Below are positions 19,287 to 29,144 of a DNA stretch of 64,000 nucleotides, piece after piece (position 1 is the first letter of the stretch; every line of letters starts with the position of its first letter). Source of the stretch: JAFECT01 sp963838235 (GTDB lineage Bacteria; Pseudomonadota; Alphaproteobacteria; Caulobacterales; Caulobacteraceae); NCBI GenBank assembly GCA_963838235.1, contig CAWIQJ010000003.1:62001-126000 (forward strand). The letters are read 5' to 3'. The notes below the pieces were generated by a model. The model had not been told where the DNA came from, made no database searches, and saw only the letters and a list, made by a program, of their open reading frames with translations. Both the position numbers and the translations under genes were made by a program.

Positions 19287-19451
19287 TGGGACGGTTGGGA
19301 CGATTGGGACGGTCAAAAACAACTCCCGCACGCCCACGGGCACACGTACGCGTGCGCACGACCGTCCCAATCGTCCCAATCGTCCCAATCAATGAATCTA
19401 TGAATATATCTAAACACTTAGCTGGGACGTTTTGTGGGACGCCCTGGGACG
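19287..19451. other. Putative phage replication origin: nine TGGGACG iterons and AT-rich core
   Basis: TGGGACG occurs at 19287, 19296 and 19305 (plus strand), inverted at 19363, 19372 and 19381, and again at 19423, 19435 and 19445. The first six have exact 9-bp spacing within each triplet. Between the second and third triplets lies 19388-19420, which is rich in A and T (ATGAATATATCTAAACACTT) in otherwise GC-rich DNA and would melt easily. It is placed directly after the primase and helicase genes. Iterons plus an unwinding element are the usual design of such origins; function is inferred. Confidence 0.65.
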
Positions 19452-19524
19452 GTCGGGCTTGAACGCCTTATGCCCTAAGGAAAAGCCGCGCGAATGCGAG
19501 CTTGTGCGCCTGGGCGGCGTCACC

Positions 19525-20403
19525 ATGGTGCTGCCGTTGATGCGGCCTGGCGCTTGGCTCGAAGGCGCGCTGTCGGATGTCCAGCTGCAGCTCGATCGCC
19601 GCGACGTGGCGAGCGCCGCTCGTTTGGCCGCACGCATCGAGCGACGCCTGCACGTCACCGACGAGGAGCGAAGTGCGACGCAGGAAGTGCTCGAACCCTG
19701 GCAGGCCGATCTCGAGCGGCTGTTGCCGCGCTTCGTCCTCGCCGCCAAAGCGCCCAAGGGCAAAGCCGGTCGCAAGGCGTCGGGCCTGCGCGACCTGTCG
19801 CCCGAAGCCGCGCGGTTCGTGATCGCCGGCCATGCGCTGAAAGCGGTTCGCCAAGCCGTCGGCGTGAAGACAGAGGCCGAGAAGATCGAGAACGGCTCGG
19901 CCGGCGTGCCGACGCTGGATCGGTTGCTGCGCGGCGATCTCGGCTTCGACCGGGTGATCAAGGAGATCGCCGAAGACGGCGCGCCGATCTACATCCGCGT
20001 GCTGCGCGGCGACGGCGGTCTCAAGCGCTTGAAGGACACCGGCCTGTCCGCCCTGCTGGTCCGTGTCGCCGAACGGTTCATGCGCGACGTCGAAGGCGCG
20101 ACGATCGGTAAGCTGGTCGCTGGCTACGATGGGTTCAGTGGCGGCTCAGGCTATTGGCGGGGCGAACCTGAACGCGTGATCGCCGCCCTCGACCGATTGG
20201 GACGTTCCCAGCAGTACCTCACCCGCAAGGAACGGCTGTCCGTGTGGGGAACCCTGGTCTTCGGCCTCTCCCTGACCGACGTGGGCCACGCGACGGATGG
20301 TGACCGGATCTCCAACGTGCGAGAGCTGCGCACCGCCGCCGCCATCCACACCGAAAGCGCCCTCGACCGCATGGCCGGTTACTACCTTCGACGCGAGACT
20401 TGA
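19525..20403 (+). CDS. Phage protein of unknown function after the origin
   Basis: 292 aa from ATG 19525 (MVLPLMRPGAWLEGALSDVQ). A TTG at 19432 would extend it through the third iteron triplet and is less likely. It is helical throughout, with basic patches (KAPKGKAGRKASGLRDL). The end, LSLTDVGHATDGDRISNVRE, resembles a DNA-binding helix pair. It lies at the end of the early operon, where lambdoid phages have a late-gene activator or antiterminator, but no motif proves that. Confidence 0.55.
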   Translation: MVLPLMRPGAWLEGALSDVQLQLDRRDVASAARLAARIERRLHVTDEERSATQEVLEPWQADLERLLPRFVLAAKAPKGKAGRKASGLRDLSPEAARFVIAGHALKAVRQAVGVKTEAEKIENGSAGVPTLDRLLRGDLGFDRVIKEIAEDGAPIYIRVLRGDGGLKRLKDTGLSALLVRVAERFMRDVEGATIGKLVAGYDGFSGGSGYWRGEPERVIAALDRLGRSQQYLTRKERLSVWGTLVFGLSLTDVGHATDGDRISNVRELRTAAAIHTESALDRMAGYYLRRET

Positions 20404-20446
20404 TTGCGCCCCGGAATCACCCACACAAAGCGCATGTTGTTCTCCC

Positions 20447-20478
20447 TGCGCCCGCCCGGCTCCCGCTCGGCGGGCGCA
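20447..20478. other. Hairpin in the early-late intergenic region
   Basis: TGCGCCCGCC (20447-20456) pairs exactly with GGCGGGCGCA (20469-20478). No T-run follows. It lies in the non-coding stretch 20404-20620 between the last early gene and the small terminase gene, which otherwise holds only a TTATACGGC-like segment (20570-20578) that might be part of a late promoter. A packaging site (cos or pac) is expected near here in lambda-like phages; I cannot point to its exact bases. Confidence 0.45.
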
Positions 20479-20620
20479 GTCGCGCCTACCGCGAAGCACT
20501 CCCCACCGGCAAGCCTCCCCCACCCACGAGGCCCCAAAGCCCGCGGGTCCTTCCCCGAACGCCAAGCCTTATACGGCATTTCGAGGTCCGGGGGTCTTTT
20601 AGTGGGGGATTGGTGCGTGC

Positions 20621-21301
20621 ATGGCACGGATGGCGCACGGGTCGCACGGGTCACGCATGAATGCGCACGGGATGGTGAGTTTGGCGCAGGCGAGCGCGGC
20701 GCTCGGCGCCGCGGGCAAGCCCGCGCATCACTCGACACTGTCGCGGTATCTGGATCGCTTCCCAGAGATCCCGAACGAGAAGCGCGGGCGGGTGCGGTTC
20801 GTCGATCTGGGCGTCCTGCTGAAGCATCGCGGCGAGAATATCCTCGTCGCGGAGAAGGCGGCGCAGGTCGGGCAGGGCGCGGACAGCGTCGAGACTGAGC
20901 TCGAGCCGCAAATCCACGGCGGCGCGCTGAAACGCCAGCACGCGGTCGACGGTTTTCAGACCAAGGCCCTCGGCGACGCCAACCTGCGCATCAAGGAACT
21001 GCGGATTGCGCGCGAAGAGCGCGAGTTCGCCCTCGAACAGGGGGAGCTGGTCCCTGCCGGCGAGGTTCAGGCCCTGCTCAACGCGACCATCCAGGCGCTT
21101 CTGAGCGAATTGGAGCGCGCCGAAGCCGGTTTGGCCGCGAAATTCGGCCGCGATGTCGCCGCCGCCGTCCGCCAGGCGCGCAAAGCCGCCCTGCAGAAGG
21201 CCTCCGACCGTCTGGCCGAGCTGGCGACCAAGCATCTGGCCGATCCGAGCGCCGCTCGCATGCCGGTCGAGGAAGACGTCGCCCTCGAAGCCGCCGAATG
21301 A
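20621..21301 (+). CDS. Terminase small subunit-like protein
   Basis: 226 aa at most; later Met codons at 20657 and 20672 are possible starts. VSLAQASAALGAAGKPAHHS, then LSRYLDRFPEIPNEKRGRVR and FVDL, is a winged-helix pattern as in Nu1-type packaging proteins. A long charged coiled coil (about 115-190) with REEREFALEQGELVP is typical of these subunits. It overlaps the large terminase gene by ATGA. It would recognise the phage packaging site. Confidence 0.75.
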   Translation: MARMAHGSHGSRMNAHGMVSLAQASAALGAAGKPAHHSTLSRYLDRFPEIPNEKRGRVRFVDLGVLLKHRGENILVAEKAAQVGQGADSVETELEPQIHGGALKRQHAVDGFQTKALGDANLRIKELRIAREEREFALEQGELVPAGEVQALLNATIQALLSELERAEAGLAAKFGRDVAAAVRQARKAALQKASDRLAELATKHLADPSAARMPVEEDVALEAAE

Positions 21302-23287
21302 GCGTCCAACTCTCGGCCGCCGCCGCCGCAGTGCTGCTCAGCGTCGCGCAAACCCTCGCGCCGGCGCCCGATCAGTCGATCAGCGCCTGGTGCGAAGGCC
21401 GTCTGGTCATGCCGCCCGAGTTGGGGACGCCCCGGCCCGGGCCGATCAGCTTCGAAGGCGTCGAATATCTGCGCGAGCCGCTCGACCGGCTGCATCCGGA
21501 CGATCCCTGCACGCGGGTGACCGGCATCGGGGGCGCTCAGTCGGCGAAATCGACCATCGGCCAGTGCTGGGCGGCCTGGAAGATCGTCAACAACCCGCGT
21601 CCCCTCGCGATCGGCCTGCCGTCGATCACGGAGATGCAGAAATATAATCGGATGAAGTTCCAGTGCGTGGTCGACGCCACGCCGGAGCTGCGCCACCGCG
21701 TCAAGCCCGTCTCGACCCGCGACGAACAGGGCTCGACCTCGACCTACAAGCGGCTTCTCTCGGGCGGCTACATCCAACTCTTCCCGCTGAGCAGCCCGAA
21801 AGAGCTGCAGATGATCTCCGCCGGGGATTCTGATCCTCGAAGAGGTCGCCAACACCGACAAAGAGGTCGGCTCCCGCGGCGCGCCGATCAAACAGGCGCG
21901 CGAGCGCCAGGCCGCCTACAGCGTGCTCGGCTCCAAGGAGCTGATGGTCTCCACGCCGGGGATGATCGGCGAATGCCCGGTCACCGAGGCTTACGAAGCG
22001 AGCGACGGTCGCCGGTTCTACGGCTGTTGCCCGCACTGTGACGGCTTCTTCGCCTTTGAGCCCGAGGGCTTCGTCCCCGGCGGCGAAACCTTCGGCCATC
22101 ACTTCGTCTGCCCGGGCTGTCACGCCCTGGTCGAGGACACCGACCGTCCGACGTGGCGCCAGCGCGGCGTCTGGATCGCGGGCTTCCGCGCCGCGGACGA
22201 CGAGGCCAACCCGCAACCGCCGGCCTTCATCGAAGCCGCCGACATCGACCACTGGCGCGCGCGCGCGACCGAAGGCCGCGAGCCCGGCTACTACATCTGG
22301 CAGGCCATGTGCGGCCTGATCAGCTTCGACAAGATCGCGACCACCATCGCAGAGGCCAAGACGCCCAGCGACAAGATCGCGCTCGAACAACAGACCTTCG
22401 GCCGCGCCTACGACCCGTCGATCGACGCGCTGGCCTGGGAAGACCTGCACCGCCTGCGCGAAGACTACGACCGCGAGATCGTTCCCGCCGGCGCCGGCGT
22501 CCTGACCGGCTTCGCCGACGTGCAGGGCGGCTACCTGGAATGGGGCGTCATCGGTTGGGGCCCCGGCGCGGAGTGGTGGGTCGTCGACCGCGGCGTGATC
22601 GACGGCGACACCGCCGGCGACGACGTCTGGCGCGCGCTCGACGAGGTCACGCGCCGGCACTATCCGCACGCGGACGGCGGCGCGCTGCCGATCGAGGCGT
22701 TCGGCCTCGACACGGGCTTTCGGACCCAGCGCTGCTACTCGTTCACGCGCGGGCGGCCCAACTGCTACGCCATGGACGGCCGACCGGGCTGGAAAATCCC
22801 GATCCTCGGCAAGCCCAAGATGGTCAAGGTCGTCCAGTCCGGGCGTCTCTCCGGCCGGGTAAAACTCTGGCCGTCGGGGACCTGGGAAACCAAGAGCCTG
22901 CTGGCCTGGTCGCTGAAAACCTCGATCGAGGCCGGCTACGCCGTGCGCCTGCAGGGCCGCGGCCACTGGTCGCGCGCCGAAGACGAAAACTGGTGTCAGC
23001 AGATCACCGCTGAACACCTGATCGAGGAACGCAACGCCAAGACCGGCCAGACCGATCGCCGCTGGGCCGTGATGAGCGGACGGCGCAACGAATGGGTCGA
23101 CATCTGGGTCGGCGCGCGCGCTCTGGCCTGGTCGCTTGGCGTCGGCGCGCCGCCGCGCAAGGGCGGTCCCGGCGAGGGCATCGACTGGGCGACGCGCGCG
23201 AACCGCGAGGGCGCGCCGGCGCCGACGCTGTTCGACAAGCCCGCGCCTGTGCCTGAGCCCGCCGGCCGCAAGCCGCTGTTCTCCTGA
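21298..23287 (+). CDS. Terminase large subunit (GpA family), one frameshift
   Basis: About 662 aa in two frames, 21298-21830 and about 21830-23287. The ATPase part has the GpA-type Walker A GIGGAQSAKST and, directly at the frame break, the Walker B ILILEEVA. A zinc-like CCPHC..CPGC motif follows (YGCCPHCDGFF; FVCPGCHAL), as in lambda gpA relatives. The nuclease domain includes GFADVQGGYLEWGVIGWGPG. The break is one extra G in GGGG near 21824-21827. As the rest is well conserved, an error or recent mutation is more likely than decay. It cuts and pumps phage DNA into heads. Confidence 0.88.
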
Positions 23288-23295
23288 GGTTCACC

Positions 23296-23529
23296 ATGGC
23301 CCTGTCTTCCGACGATCAGACGCGGCTCACGAACCTGCGCGCGGCGCGCGACAAGCTCGCCACGGGACAGCAGATCGCCAAGGTGGTCTCCAACGGCCGC
23401 ACGGTCGAATATGGCAAGGCCGACATCGCCGTGCTCACCGAGCTGATCGAGCAACTCGAGGCGCAGGCCTGTGCGCCCGTGACCAACCGGCCCTTCCGCC
23501 CGCGTGGGCGTATCCGCTTCAGCGTCTGA
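23296..23529 (+). CDS. gpW-like head-tail joining protein
   Basis: 77 aa, close to lambda gpW in size. LTNLRAARDKLATGQQIAKV, then the VEYGKADIAVLTELIEQLEA hairpin pattern, is typical of the gpW family. It sits between terminase and portal, as in lambda. gpW closes the filled head and prepares it for the tail. Confidence 0.8.
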   Translation: MALSSDDQTRLTNLRAARDKLATGQQIAKVVSNGRTVEYGKADIAVLTELIEQLEAQACAPVTNRPFRPRGRIRFSV

Positions 23530-23539
23530 GGGTCTGCGC

Positions 23540-25313
23540 ATGGGTGGTCTCATCGACGCCAAGGGTCGTGCGATCTCGACGCAAGAGATCGCGCGCGTGA
23601 AGCGCACCGCTGAGATGACCGACCGCGAGGGGCGGTTCTTTCATCCGAACGACGGCGCGTCGCATCGCGGCACCTTCATGCGCGGCTGGTATGCGAACAT
23701 CCAGAGCGCCGACGCCGACACCTTCTGGGACCGCGACACCCTGGTCGCCCGCGCGCGCGACATCGCGCGCAACACGCCGGTCGGCAAATCGGTCACCCAG
23801 CGCAAGGTCAACGCCGTCGTCGGCTTCAAATGGCGTCTGTCGCCGCGCCTGTCGGCCCGCGCGTTGGGCGTCACGCCGGACCAGGCGCGCGAGCTGCGCA
23901 GCCAGATCTCGGCCAAGTTCAACGCCTGGGCCTACGGCCCGACCTTCACCGCCGACGCGGAGCGCACCAAGACCTTCGGCCAGGTGCTGCGCGCCTCGGC
24001 CTTCCACCTGGTGCAGGACGGCGAAGCCCTGATCCTGGTCGAATACGCCGGCGACGAGCCGACCAAGTATAAGACCCGCGCCCGCATCGTCGATCCGGAC
24101 CGCCTGTCCAACCCTGCCGGGCGTCCGAACACGCTCTATCTGCGCGGCGGCGTCGAGCGCACGCTGAACCTGATCCCGTGGCGCTATTGGATCAGGGAGC
24201 GTCACCCCGCCGACCTGATCGGCACGATCGAGACGTTCCAGTGGCGTCCGTGGCTGCGCCATGCGACGCCCGAGGGCCGTCCGCAGGTGTTGCACGCCTA
24301 CGACCAGAAGCGCGCGGGCCTCACCCGCGGCGTGACCGAATTCGTCGCCTGCCTGCGCTACATGAAAGCGCTGGACAAGTTCTCCGACGCGACGCTGCAG
24401 GCGACCACGCTGAACGCCCTGCAGCTCGGCGTGATCAAGACGCAAAGCGGCGTCGACGCCATCAAGGAAGGCTTCGACGTCGAGGACTTCCGCGGCTACA
24501 CCGAAGACCGCTCGGCCTGGCACGAAAAGAACACCGTCAAGCTCGACGACGCCGCCTTCCAGGTGCTGGCGCCCGGCGACGAAGCCGAGATGCTGACCAC
24601 GGCGCGCGAAACCGCCGGCTTCGCCGACTTCACCCGCTCGATTCTTCGTCTGATCGCCGCATCGCTCGGCGTGACCTACGAAGAAATGACCATGGATTTC
24701 AGCCAGACGAACTATTCGTCGGCGCGCGCCGCGCTCTCCATCGCGTGGCAGGAAATCCTCGCCCTGCGCGGCCTGATCAAGGCCCAGATCGCCGATCAGC
24801 TCTACATGGCCTGGCTGGAAGAGGCGATCGAACTCCGGCGAGATCGAACTGCCGCCCGGCTGCCCGACCTTCTGGGACAACCCCGACGCCTGGGTCGAAT
24901 GCGAATGGATCGGCCCGGCGCGCGGTTACATCGATCCGGTGAAAGAAGTGCTCGCCGCCGCCGCCCGCATCGAAGCCGGCACCTCGACGCTGCAGAACGA
25001 ATGCGCCGACCAGGGCATGGACTGGGAAGAAAACCTCGAACAGCAGGGCGCCGAGCTGCAGACCCGCAAGAAATACGGCCTCGAGCCCACCAACACCGCC
25101 GACGCCCAGGCCGTCCAGGACACCAAGAACCCGACCAAACAGGCGCCGTCCCCCTCCGACGCCGCCGGCGAACCGGCCGGCGAGCCTGCGCCCGAAGACG
25201 AGCGCCCCGGCGACAAGAAGGAAGGCCGCCGTAGCGTGCTTTCGCCGGCGATGGCGGCATCGCTCGAACGAGCGGCGCTCGCTCCTGAACCGCTCGCGCC
25301 CGTCGCGGGCTGA
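23540..25313 (+). CDS. Portal protein (lambda gpB family), one frameshift
   Basis: About 590 aa in two frames: 23540 to about 24836, then to the stop at 25313. It has the family signatures VGKSVTQRKVNAVVGFKWRL, FHLVQDGEALILVEY and RLIAASLGVTYEEMTMDFSQ. The break is one extra base in CTCC near 24834-24837; downstream EIELPPGCPTFWDNPDAWVE continues the portal. The C-terminal tail is acidic and low in complexity. The upstream Met in the same frame (23504) is rejected in favour of MGGLIDAKG. It forms the DNA channel at the head vertex. Confidence 0.88.
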
Positions 25314-25324
25314 AGGAACCGACC

Positions 25325-25510
25325 ATGAAAACCTATCGCGAGCTGCCGAAGTCGCGCGCGCCGATCGCCGGCGTCCCGGTCGCGGTCAGCCGACTCAACG
25401 CGCAGATCCGGGCCGACGTCCTGAACGGCCGGTCCCGTGCTCACCTGCTCATGCACCAGGCCGCGCTCGCCTCGCGACCGTCGCGCGCCTGGCGTCCCCG
25501 CACGGTCTGA
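25325..25510 (+). CDS. Small basic phage protein
   Basis: 61 aa, very basic, starting MKTYRELPKSRAPIAGVPVA. The ribosome site GAAGGAAC lies 7 bases before ATG. It sits between portal and protease genes with normal spacing. No family recognised; the size, start signal and lack of a competing frame support a real gene. Confidence 0.5.
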   Translation: MKTYRELPKSRAPIAGVPVAVSRLNAQIRADVLNGRSRAHLLMHQAALASRPSRAWRPRTV

Positions 25511-25520
25511 AGGAAACGAC

Positions 25521-27071
25521 ATGCGCTTCAACCCCGTTGTCTTCGCCGCGCGTTATGCGGGGCGACCGCTGCTCATGCGCTCCACGGCCGTCGAGGCTTA
25601 CGCGCACGAGCTGCGCGCGCTCGATCCGTCGCGCGGTCGGCTGCAGTTCGAGCGCCCGGTCGGCCGCTTCGGCGCGTTCTTCAGCCGCGCGAAAGCCGCC
25701 CTGGCGCCTGCGCGTGCGCCCGAGGCCGCAACGCCCGCAACCGGCGACCAGCGCCCGTCGCCCGAAGCCTATTGGCCCGTCTGGCTCGAAGATCTGTCCG
25801 GCGAGCCCGACGACGAGGGCTTCGGCTGGGCGCTCTGCGACGGCATCGCCCTGATCGACATTTCCGGGCCGCTGATGACCCAGGGCTTCGCCTATGAGGA
25901 CTGGGACGGCAACGTCACGGTTTATTGGGGCTATGACCTGATCTCCCGCGCCCTGGGCGAGATCGCCGCCGACGAACGGGTCAAGGCCGTGTTCGTCCAC
26001 TACGACACGCCCGGCGGCATCGCCGGCGACGGCCTGATCGCCTGCGCCGCGCAACTGCGCGCCCTTCGCCAGCTCAAGCCCGTGTGGGGCTTCTGCGAAA
26101 CGGCCTGCAGCGCGGGCTACTGGCTCGCCGCGTCCGGCGGTCGCCTGATCGCCTCACAGCTCGGCCTGGTCGGCTCGATCGGCGCCGTGATTACCCATTG
26201 CGATATGTCCGGCGCACTGGCCAAGGACGGTTTCACCGTCCAGCACATCCAGTTCGGCGCCAAGAAGACCGACGGCTCGCCCTACAAACCGCTCAGCACC
26301 GAGGCCCAGGCCGACCTGCAGGCCGAGATCGACGAGCTGGGCGCGATCTTCGTCCGCGACGTCGTCGCCGGTCGCCCGAGCCTCTCGGCCGAAACCGTCA
26401 TCGCCACGCAAGCCGGCGTCTTCCTCGGGCAGCATTCCGACCCCGCGCGATCCGCCGTCTCGATCGGCCTGATCGACGCGGTGATGACGGAGCCCGAGGC
26501 CTTCGCCGAACTGCAGACCCTCGTCCAAACGAGCGGCGCTCGCTCTGCCGTTCAACCTCAACCCGCGGCTGCCGCCGCATCCACCACGGAGAACAAGCCC
26601 ATGCGCCGCAGCGCCCTACGCACCGCCGCCGCCAAGGTCGGCATCGAAGACACCAAGGCCGTCGCGCTCGCCGCGGCGATTAAGGAAACCGCCGACGACG
26701 ACATCGACAACGATGACGCCGACCCGGACGATCCCGACGCCGACCCGGAAGACCCTGAAAAGAACCCGGACGGCGAGCCGGAAGCCACGAAGATCGCCGC
26801 GTCGCCCGAGGCCGCGGCGCATCCGCAACTCGCCATGGCCGCGATCGCCTCGGGCCAGACGCTCGCCCAGTTCAAGGCCAGCGCTGCCGCGACGCCCAAG
26901 GTCGGCAAGCTCGCCGCCCAGATGCAGGGCGCTCCGCGTCTCGGCGCCGACTCCGTCGCCGAACCGGGAACCGTCGTAACGGCGCCCGGCCGCGGCGCGC
27001 CGGCCAAGCTCGACCACAAGGCCATCTACGACCGCCGCGCGCAAAAGCCCGCGCGCGGCGCTCGCGCCTGA
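25521..27071 (+). CDS. Prohead protease (S49, gpC-like) with C-terminal scaffold
   Basis: 516 aa from ATG 25521, after the ribosome site AAGGAAACG. The S49 domain (about 100-360) has ALIDISGPLM, VHYDTPGGIAGDG, catalytic Ser197 in ACSAGYWLA and GLVGSIGAVITH. A Gln/Ala/Pro linker (about 345-360) is followed by a highly acidic Asp-rich segment and the scaffold-like end. It matches lambda gene C, in which the scaffold Nu3 is the C-terminal part. One copy of the 13-bp palindrome (26530-26542) lies in the linker. Confidence 0.87.
   Translation: MRFNPVVFAARYAGRPLLMRSTAVEAYAHELRALDPSRGRLQFERPVGRFGAFFSRAKAALAPARAPEAATPATGDQRPSPEAYWPVWLEDLSGEPDDEGFGWALCDGIALIDISGPLMTQGFAYEDWDGNVTVYWGYDLISRALGEIAADERVKAVFVHYDTPGGIAGDGLIACAAQLRALRQLKPVWGFCETACSAGYWLAASGGRLIASQLGLVGSIGAVITHCDMSGALAKDGFTVQHIQFGAKKTDGSPYKPLSTEAQADLQAEIDELGAIFVRDVVAGRPSLSAETVIATQAGVFLGQHSDPARSAVSIGLIDAVMTEPEAFAELQTLVQTSGARSAVQPQPAAAAASTTENKPMRRSALRTAAAKVGIEDTKAVALAAAIKETADDDIDNDDADPDDPDADPEDPEKNPDGEPEATKIAASPEAAAHPQLAMAAIASGQTLAQFKASAAATPKVGKLAAQMQGAPRLGADSVAEPGTVVTAPGRGAPAKLDHKAIYDRRAQKPARGARA
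26601..27071 (+). CDS. Nested scaffold protein (Nu3-like), internal start
   Basis: 156 aa in the same frame as the protease, starting MRRSALRTAAAKVG. GGAGAA at 26588-26593 lies seven bases before ATG 26601, a good ribosome site inside the larger gene. The product is acidic and Ala-rich, as scaffolds are. In lambda, Nu3 is made from an internal start of gene C; the same is inferred here. Confidence 0.5.
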   Translation: MRRSALRTAAAKVGIEDTKAVALAAAIKETADDDIDNDDADPDDPDADPEDPEKNPDGEPEATKIAASPEAAAHPQLAMAAIASGQTLAQFKASAAATPKVGKLAAQMQGAPRLGADSVAEPGTVVTAPGRGAPAKLDHKAIYDRRAQKPARGARA

Positions 27072-27217
27072 CACCGATCCCCGGGCCAGGATTCTGACCC
27101 GGCCTTAGCCGGCGACGGCGACCCTCCCGCGCCATCTTTCGTCAGAAAGAGGCCAACCAGGATCGCCGTCGTCACCCTGAAAGCTTTGGCCGCAACCCCG
27201 GCCGAGGAGAAAACATC

Positions 27218-27874
27218 ATGACCATTTTCACTGAAGGCGCCTGGAGAGGCGAGTTTCTGATCTCCGAAGGCCCGCGCACCTTCTCGCGCGGCTCGCGCAC
27301 GCAGGATTCCAGCGTCACGACCAAGCCCGGCACGGTGCTGGGCATCAAGACGCTCGGCGCGGCGACCGTCGTCAAGACCGCGAAGGTCGGCAACATCGGC
27401 GACGGCGCGATCACCGCGATCACCAGCACGGCCGGCGCGCCGGCGGGAACCTATGTCGTCAAGTTCGACGCGACCGGCGCGACCGCGGCCTTCACCGTCT
27501 ACAAGCCGGACGGCACGATCGACGGCGTCGGCAAGGTCGGAACGGCCTACGTCGGGTCGATCAACTTCACGCCTGCCGACGATGCCGGCGCGCACTACAC
27601 GGCGGAAGACGAGGTCTATTTCGCCGTGTCCTACGCCGCGGGCACAGAGCGCGTCGTGCCGTGGAATCCCGCCGCTACGGACGGCAGCCAGCTCGCCGCG
27701 GCCATCGCCTACGACGGCGGCGTCACCGCCGGCGGCGCCGCGCTGCAGATCACCACGATCGAGCGTCAGGCCGAAGTCGATGCCGCGCTGCTCGACTGGG
27801 GCGCCGACAGCGCCGAGAGCGCGCTGGGGACCGCCCAGCTCGCCGCCCTGAACCCGCCCATCATCGTCCGCTAA
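27218..27874 (+). CDS. Head decoration protein (gpD-like)
   Basis: 218 aa, about twice lambda gpD. The ends match the family (FLISEGPRTFSRGSRTQDSS; GTAQLAALNPPIIVR). Between them is a Gly/Ala-rich beta insertion (about 50-130, AGTYVVKFDATGATAAFTVY) seen in many decoration proteins. The ribosome site GAGGAGAAAAC precedes ATG. It trims and stabilises the expanded capsid. It is followed by a hairpin and then the major capsid gene. Confidence 0.87.
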   Translation: MTIFTEGAWRGEFLISEGPRTFSRGSRTQDSSVTTKPGTVLGIKTLGAATVVKTAKVGNIGDGAITAITSTAGAPAGTYVVKFDATGATAAFTVYKPDGTIDGVGKVGTAYVGSINFTPADDAGAHYTAEDEVYFAVSYAAGTERVVPWNPAATDGSQLAAAIAYDGGVTAGGAALQITTIERQAEVDAALLDWGADSAESALGTAQLAALNPPIIVR

Positions 27875-27898
27875 CCGCGGGCGAACCCGAAAGCCTGA

Positions 27899-27926
27899 GC
27901 GCCGCCGCACCCACTTGCGGCGGCGC
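27899..27926. other. 11-bp hairpin between decoration and capsid genes
   Basis: GCGCCGCCGCA (27899-27909) pairs perfectly with TGCGGCGGCGC (27916-27926) around a 6-nt loop. No T-run follows, so an mRNA-stabilising or attenuating element is more likely than a full terminator. It lies in the gap 27875-27980. Confidence 0.55.
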
Positions 27927-27980
27927 TTGCATCTCAACGGCACGACCGCCCAGGCGGTCGCCCTCGAAAAGGAAATCGCC

Positions 27981-29009
27981 ATGGACAACCTCGTCGATAT
28001 CTTCAACTCCAACATCTTCGCGATGGCGACGCTCACCGACGCCGTCAACCTGCGCTCGATCGCGCCCTCGCGCATCTCCGATCTGGGGATCTTCAAGGAA
28101 AGCGGCATCAACACCACCTCGGCGATCATCGAGCGCCGTGGGACCGAGCTGATCATCGTGCCGAACGCCCCCCGCGGCGGCCCGGCGACCAGCATGCGTT
28201 CGGGCAAGCGCACCGCCATTTCGGTCGAAGCGCCGCACCTTCCCGTCCGCGACCAGCTCCAGGCCGACGAATTGCAGGGCGTGCGCGCCTTCGGCTCGGC
28301 GGACGAGATGCAGGGCGTGCAGCAAAAGGTCGACGAAAAGCTCGACCAGATGTCGATGTCGCTCGACAACACCCTGGAATATCACCGCCTCGGCGCGCTG
28401 CAGGGCCAGGTGCTCGATGCGGACGGCGAAACCGTCATCCTCGACATCTTCGACGCCTTCAACGTCAGCCAGCCGGACACCGTCTTCCTCGACCTCGCCG
28501 CCGACCACGATCCTGTCGATCCGTCCTCGGTGAACGGCGTGCTGTTCACCATGCGCAACAACCTGCGTATCGCGCTGAACAACCAGCCGATCGTGAAGGG
28601 CGTCTGGGCCCCCTGCGGCGACGCCTTCTGGCAGGACCTGATCCAGAACCCGGAACTGCGCCAGACCTACCTGAACCAGCAACAGGCCGCCCAGCTGCGC
28701 GAAGACCCCACCACGGAGATCATCAACTACGGCGGCGTGACCTTCGAACACTACCCCGGCTTCGGCAACGTGGAGATCCCGACCGACGAATGCCTGTTCG
28801 TCCCGCTCGGCGTGCCCAACCTGTTCCGCACCTATTTCGCGCCGGCGGACTGGTTCTCTGCGGTGAACCGGCTCGGCCTGCCCAAGTACGTGATGGCGAC
28901 CCTGGACGAGACCAAGGAAAAGCACATCAACATCGAGGCCCAGTCGAACCCGATCAACATCTGCACCCGTCCCGAAGCGCTGTTCACCGGCTCGCGCCTG
29001 GCGAGCTGA
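27981..29009 (+). CDS. Major capsid protein (lambda gpE family)
   Basis: 342 aa, almost exactly lambda gpE length. It starts MDNLVDIFNSNIFAMATLTD and carries the family patterns VNAVNLRSIAPSRI-like near residue 25, VPNAPRGGPATSM, and the C-terminal EKHINIEAQSNPINICTRPE. The upstream frame to 27915 is rejected: ATG 27981 follows AAAAGGAAA. It builds the icosahedral shell. Confidence 0.92.
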   Translation: MDNLVDIFNSNIFAMATLTDAVNLRSIAPSRISDLGIFKESGINTTSAIIERRGTELIIVPNAPRGGPATSMRSGKRTAISVEAPHLPVRDQLQADELQGVRAFGSADEMQGVQQKVDEKLDQMSMSLDNTLEYHRLGALQGQVLDADGETVILDIFDAFNVSQPDTVFLDLAADHDPVDPSSVNGVLFTMRNNLRIALNNQPIVKGVWAPCGDAFWQDLIQNPELRQTYLNQQQAAQLREDPTTEIINYGGVTFEHYPGFGNVEIPTDECLFVPLGVPNLFRTYFAPADWFSAVNRLGLPKYVMATLDETKEKHINIEAQSNPINICTRPEALFTGSRLAS

Positions 29010-29144
29010 TCGCGCTGAGCTGAAGCCTTCTACGCCTTCGGCTTGCGGGCCCGGATGGCGTTGGCGTCTGCGCCCGCATTGCGAGGGCGTCCGGCTCACC
29101 CCGGGAGTCCTCGCTCCCTCTTCCGCCCTTGAAAGGTTCCCGCC

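Noticed and set aside
20447..20478. Terminator after the early operon
   Set aside because: The stem is strong but no T-run follows; kept only as a hairpin.
21701..23017. 438-codon minus-strand open frame
   Set aside because: Antisense of the terminase large subunit.
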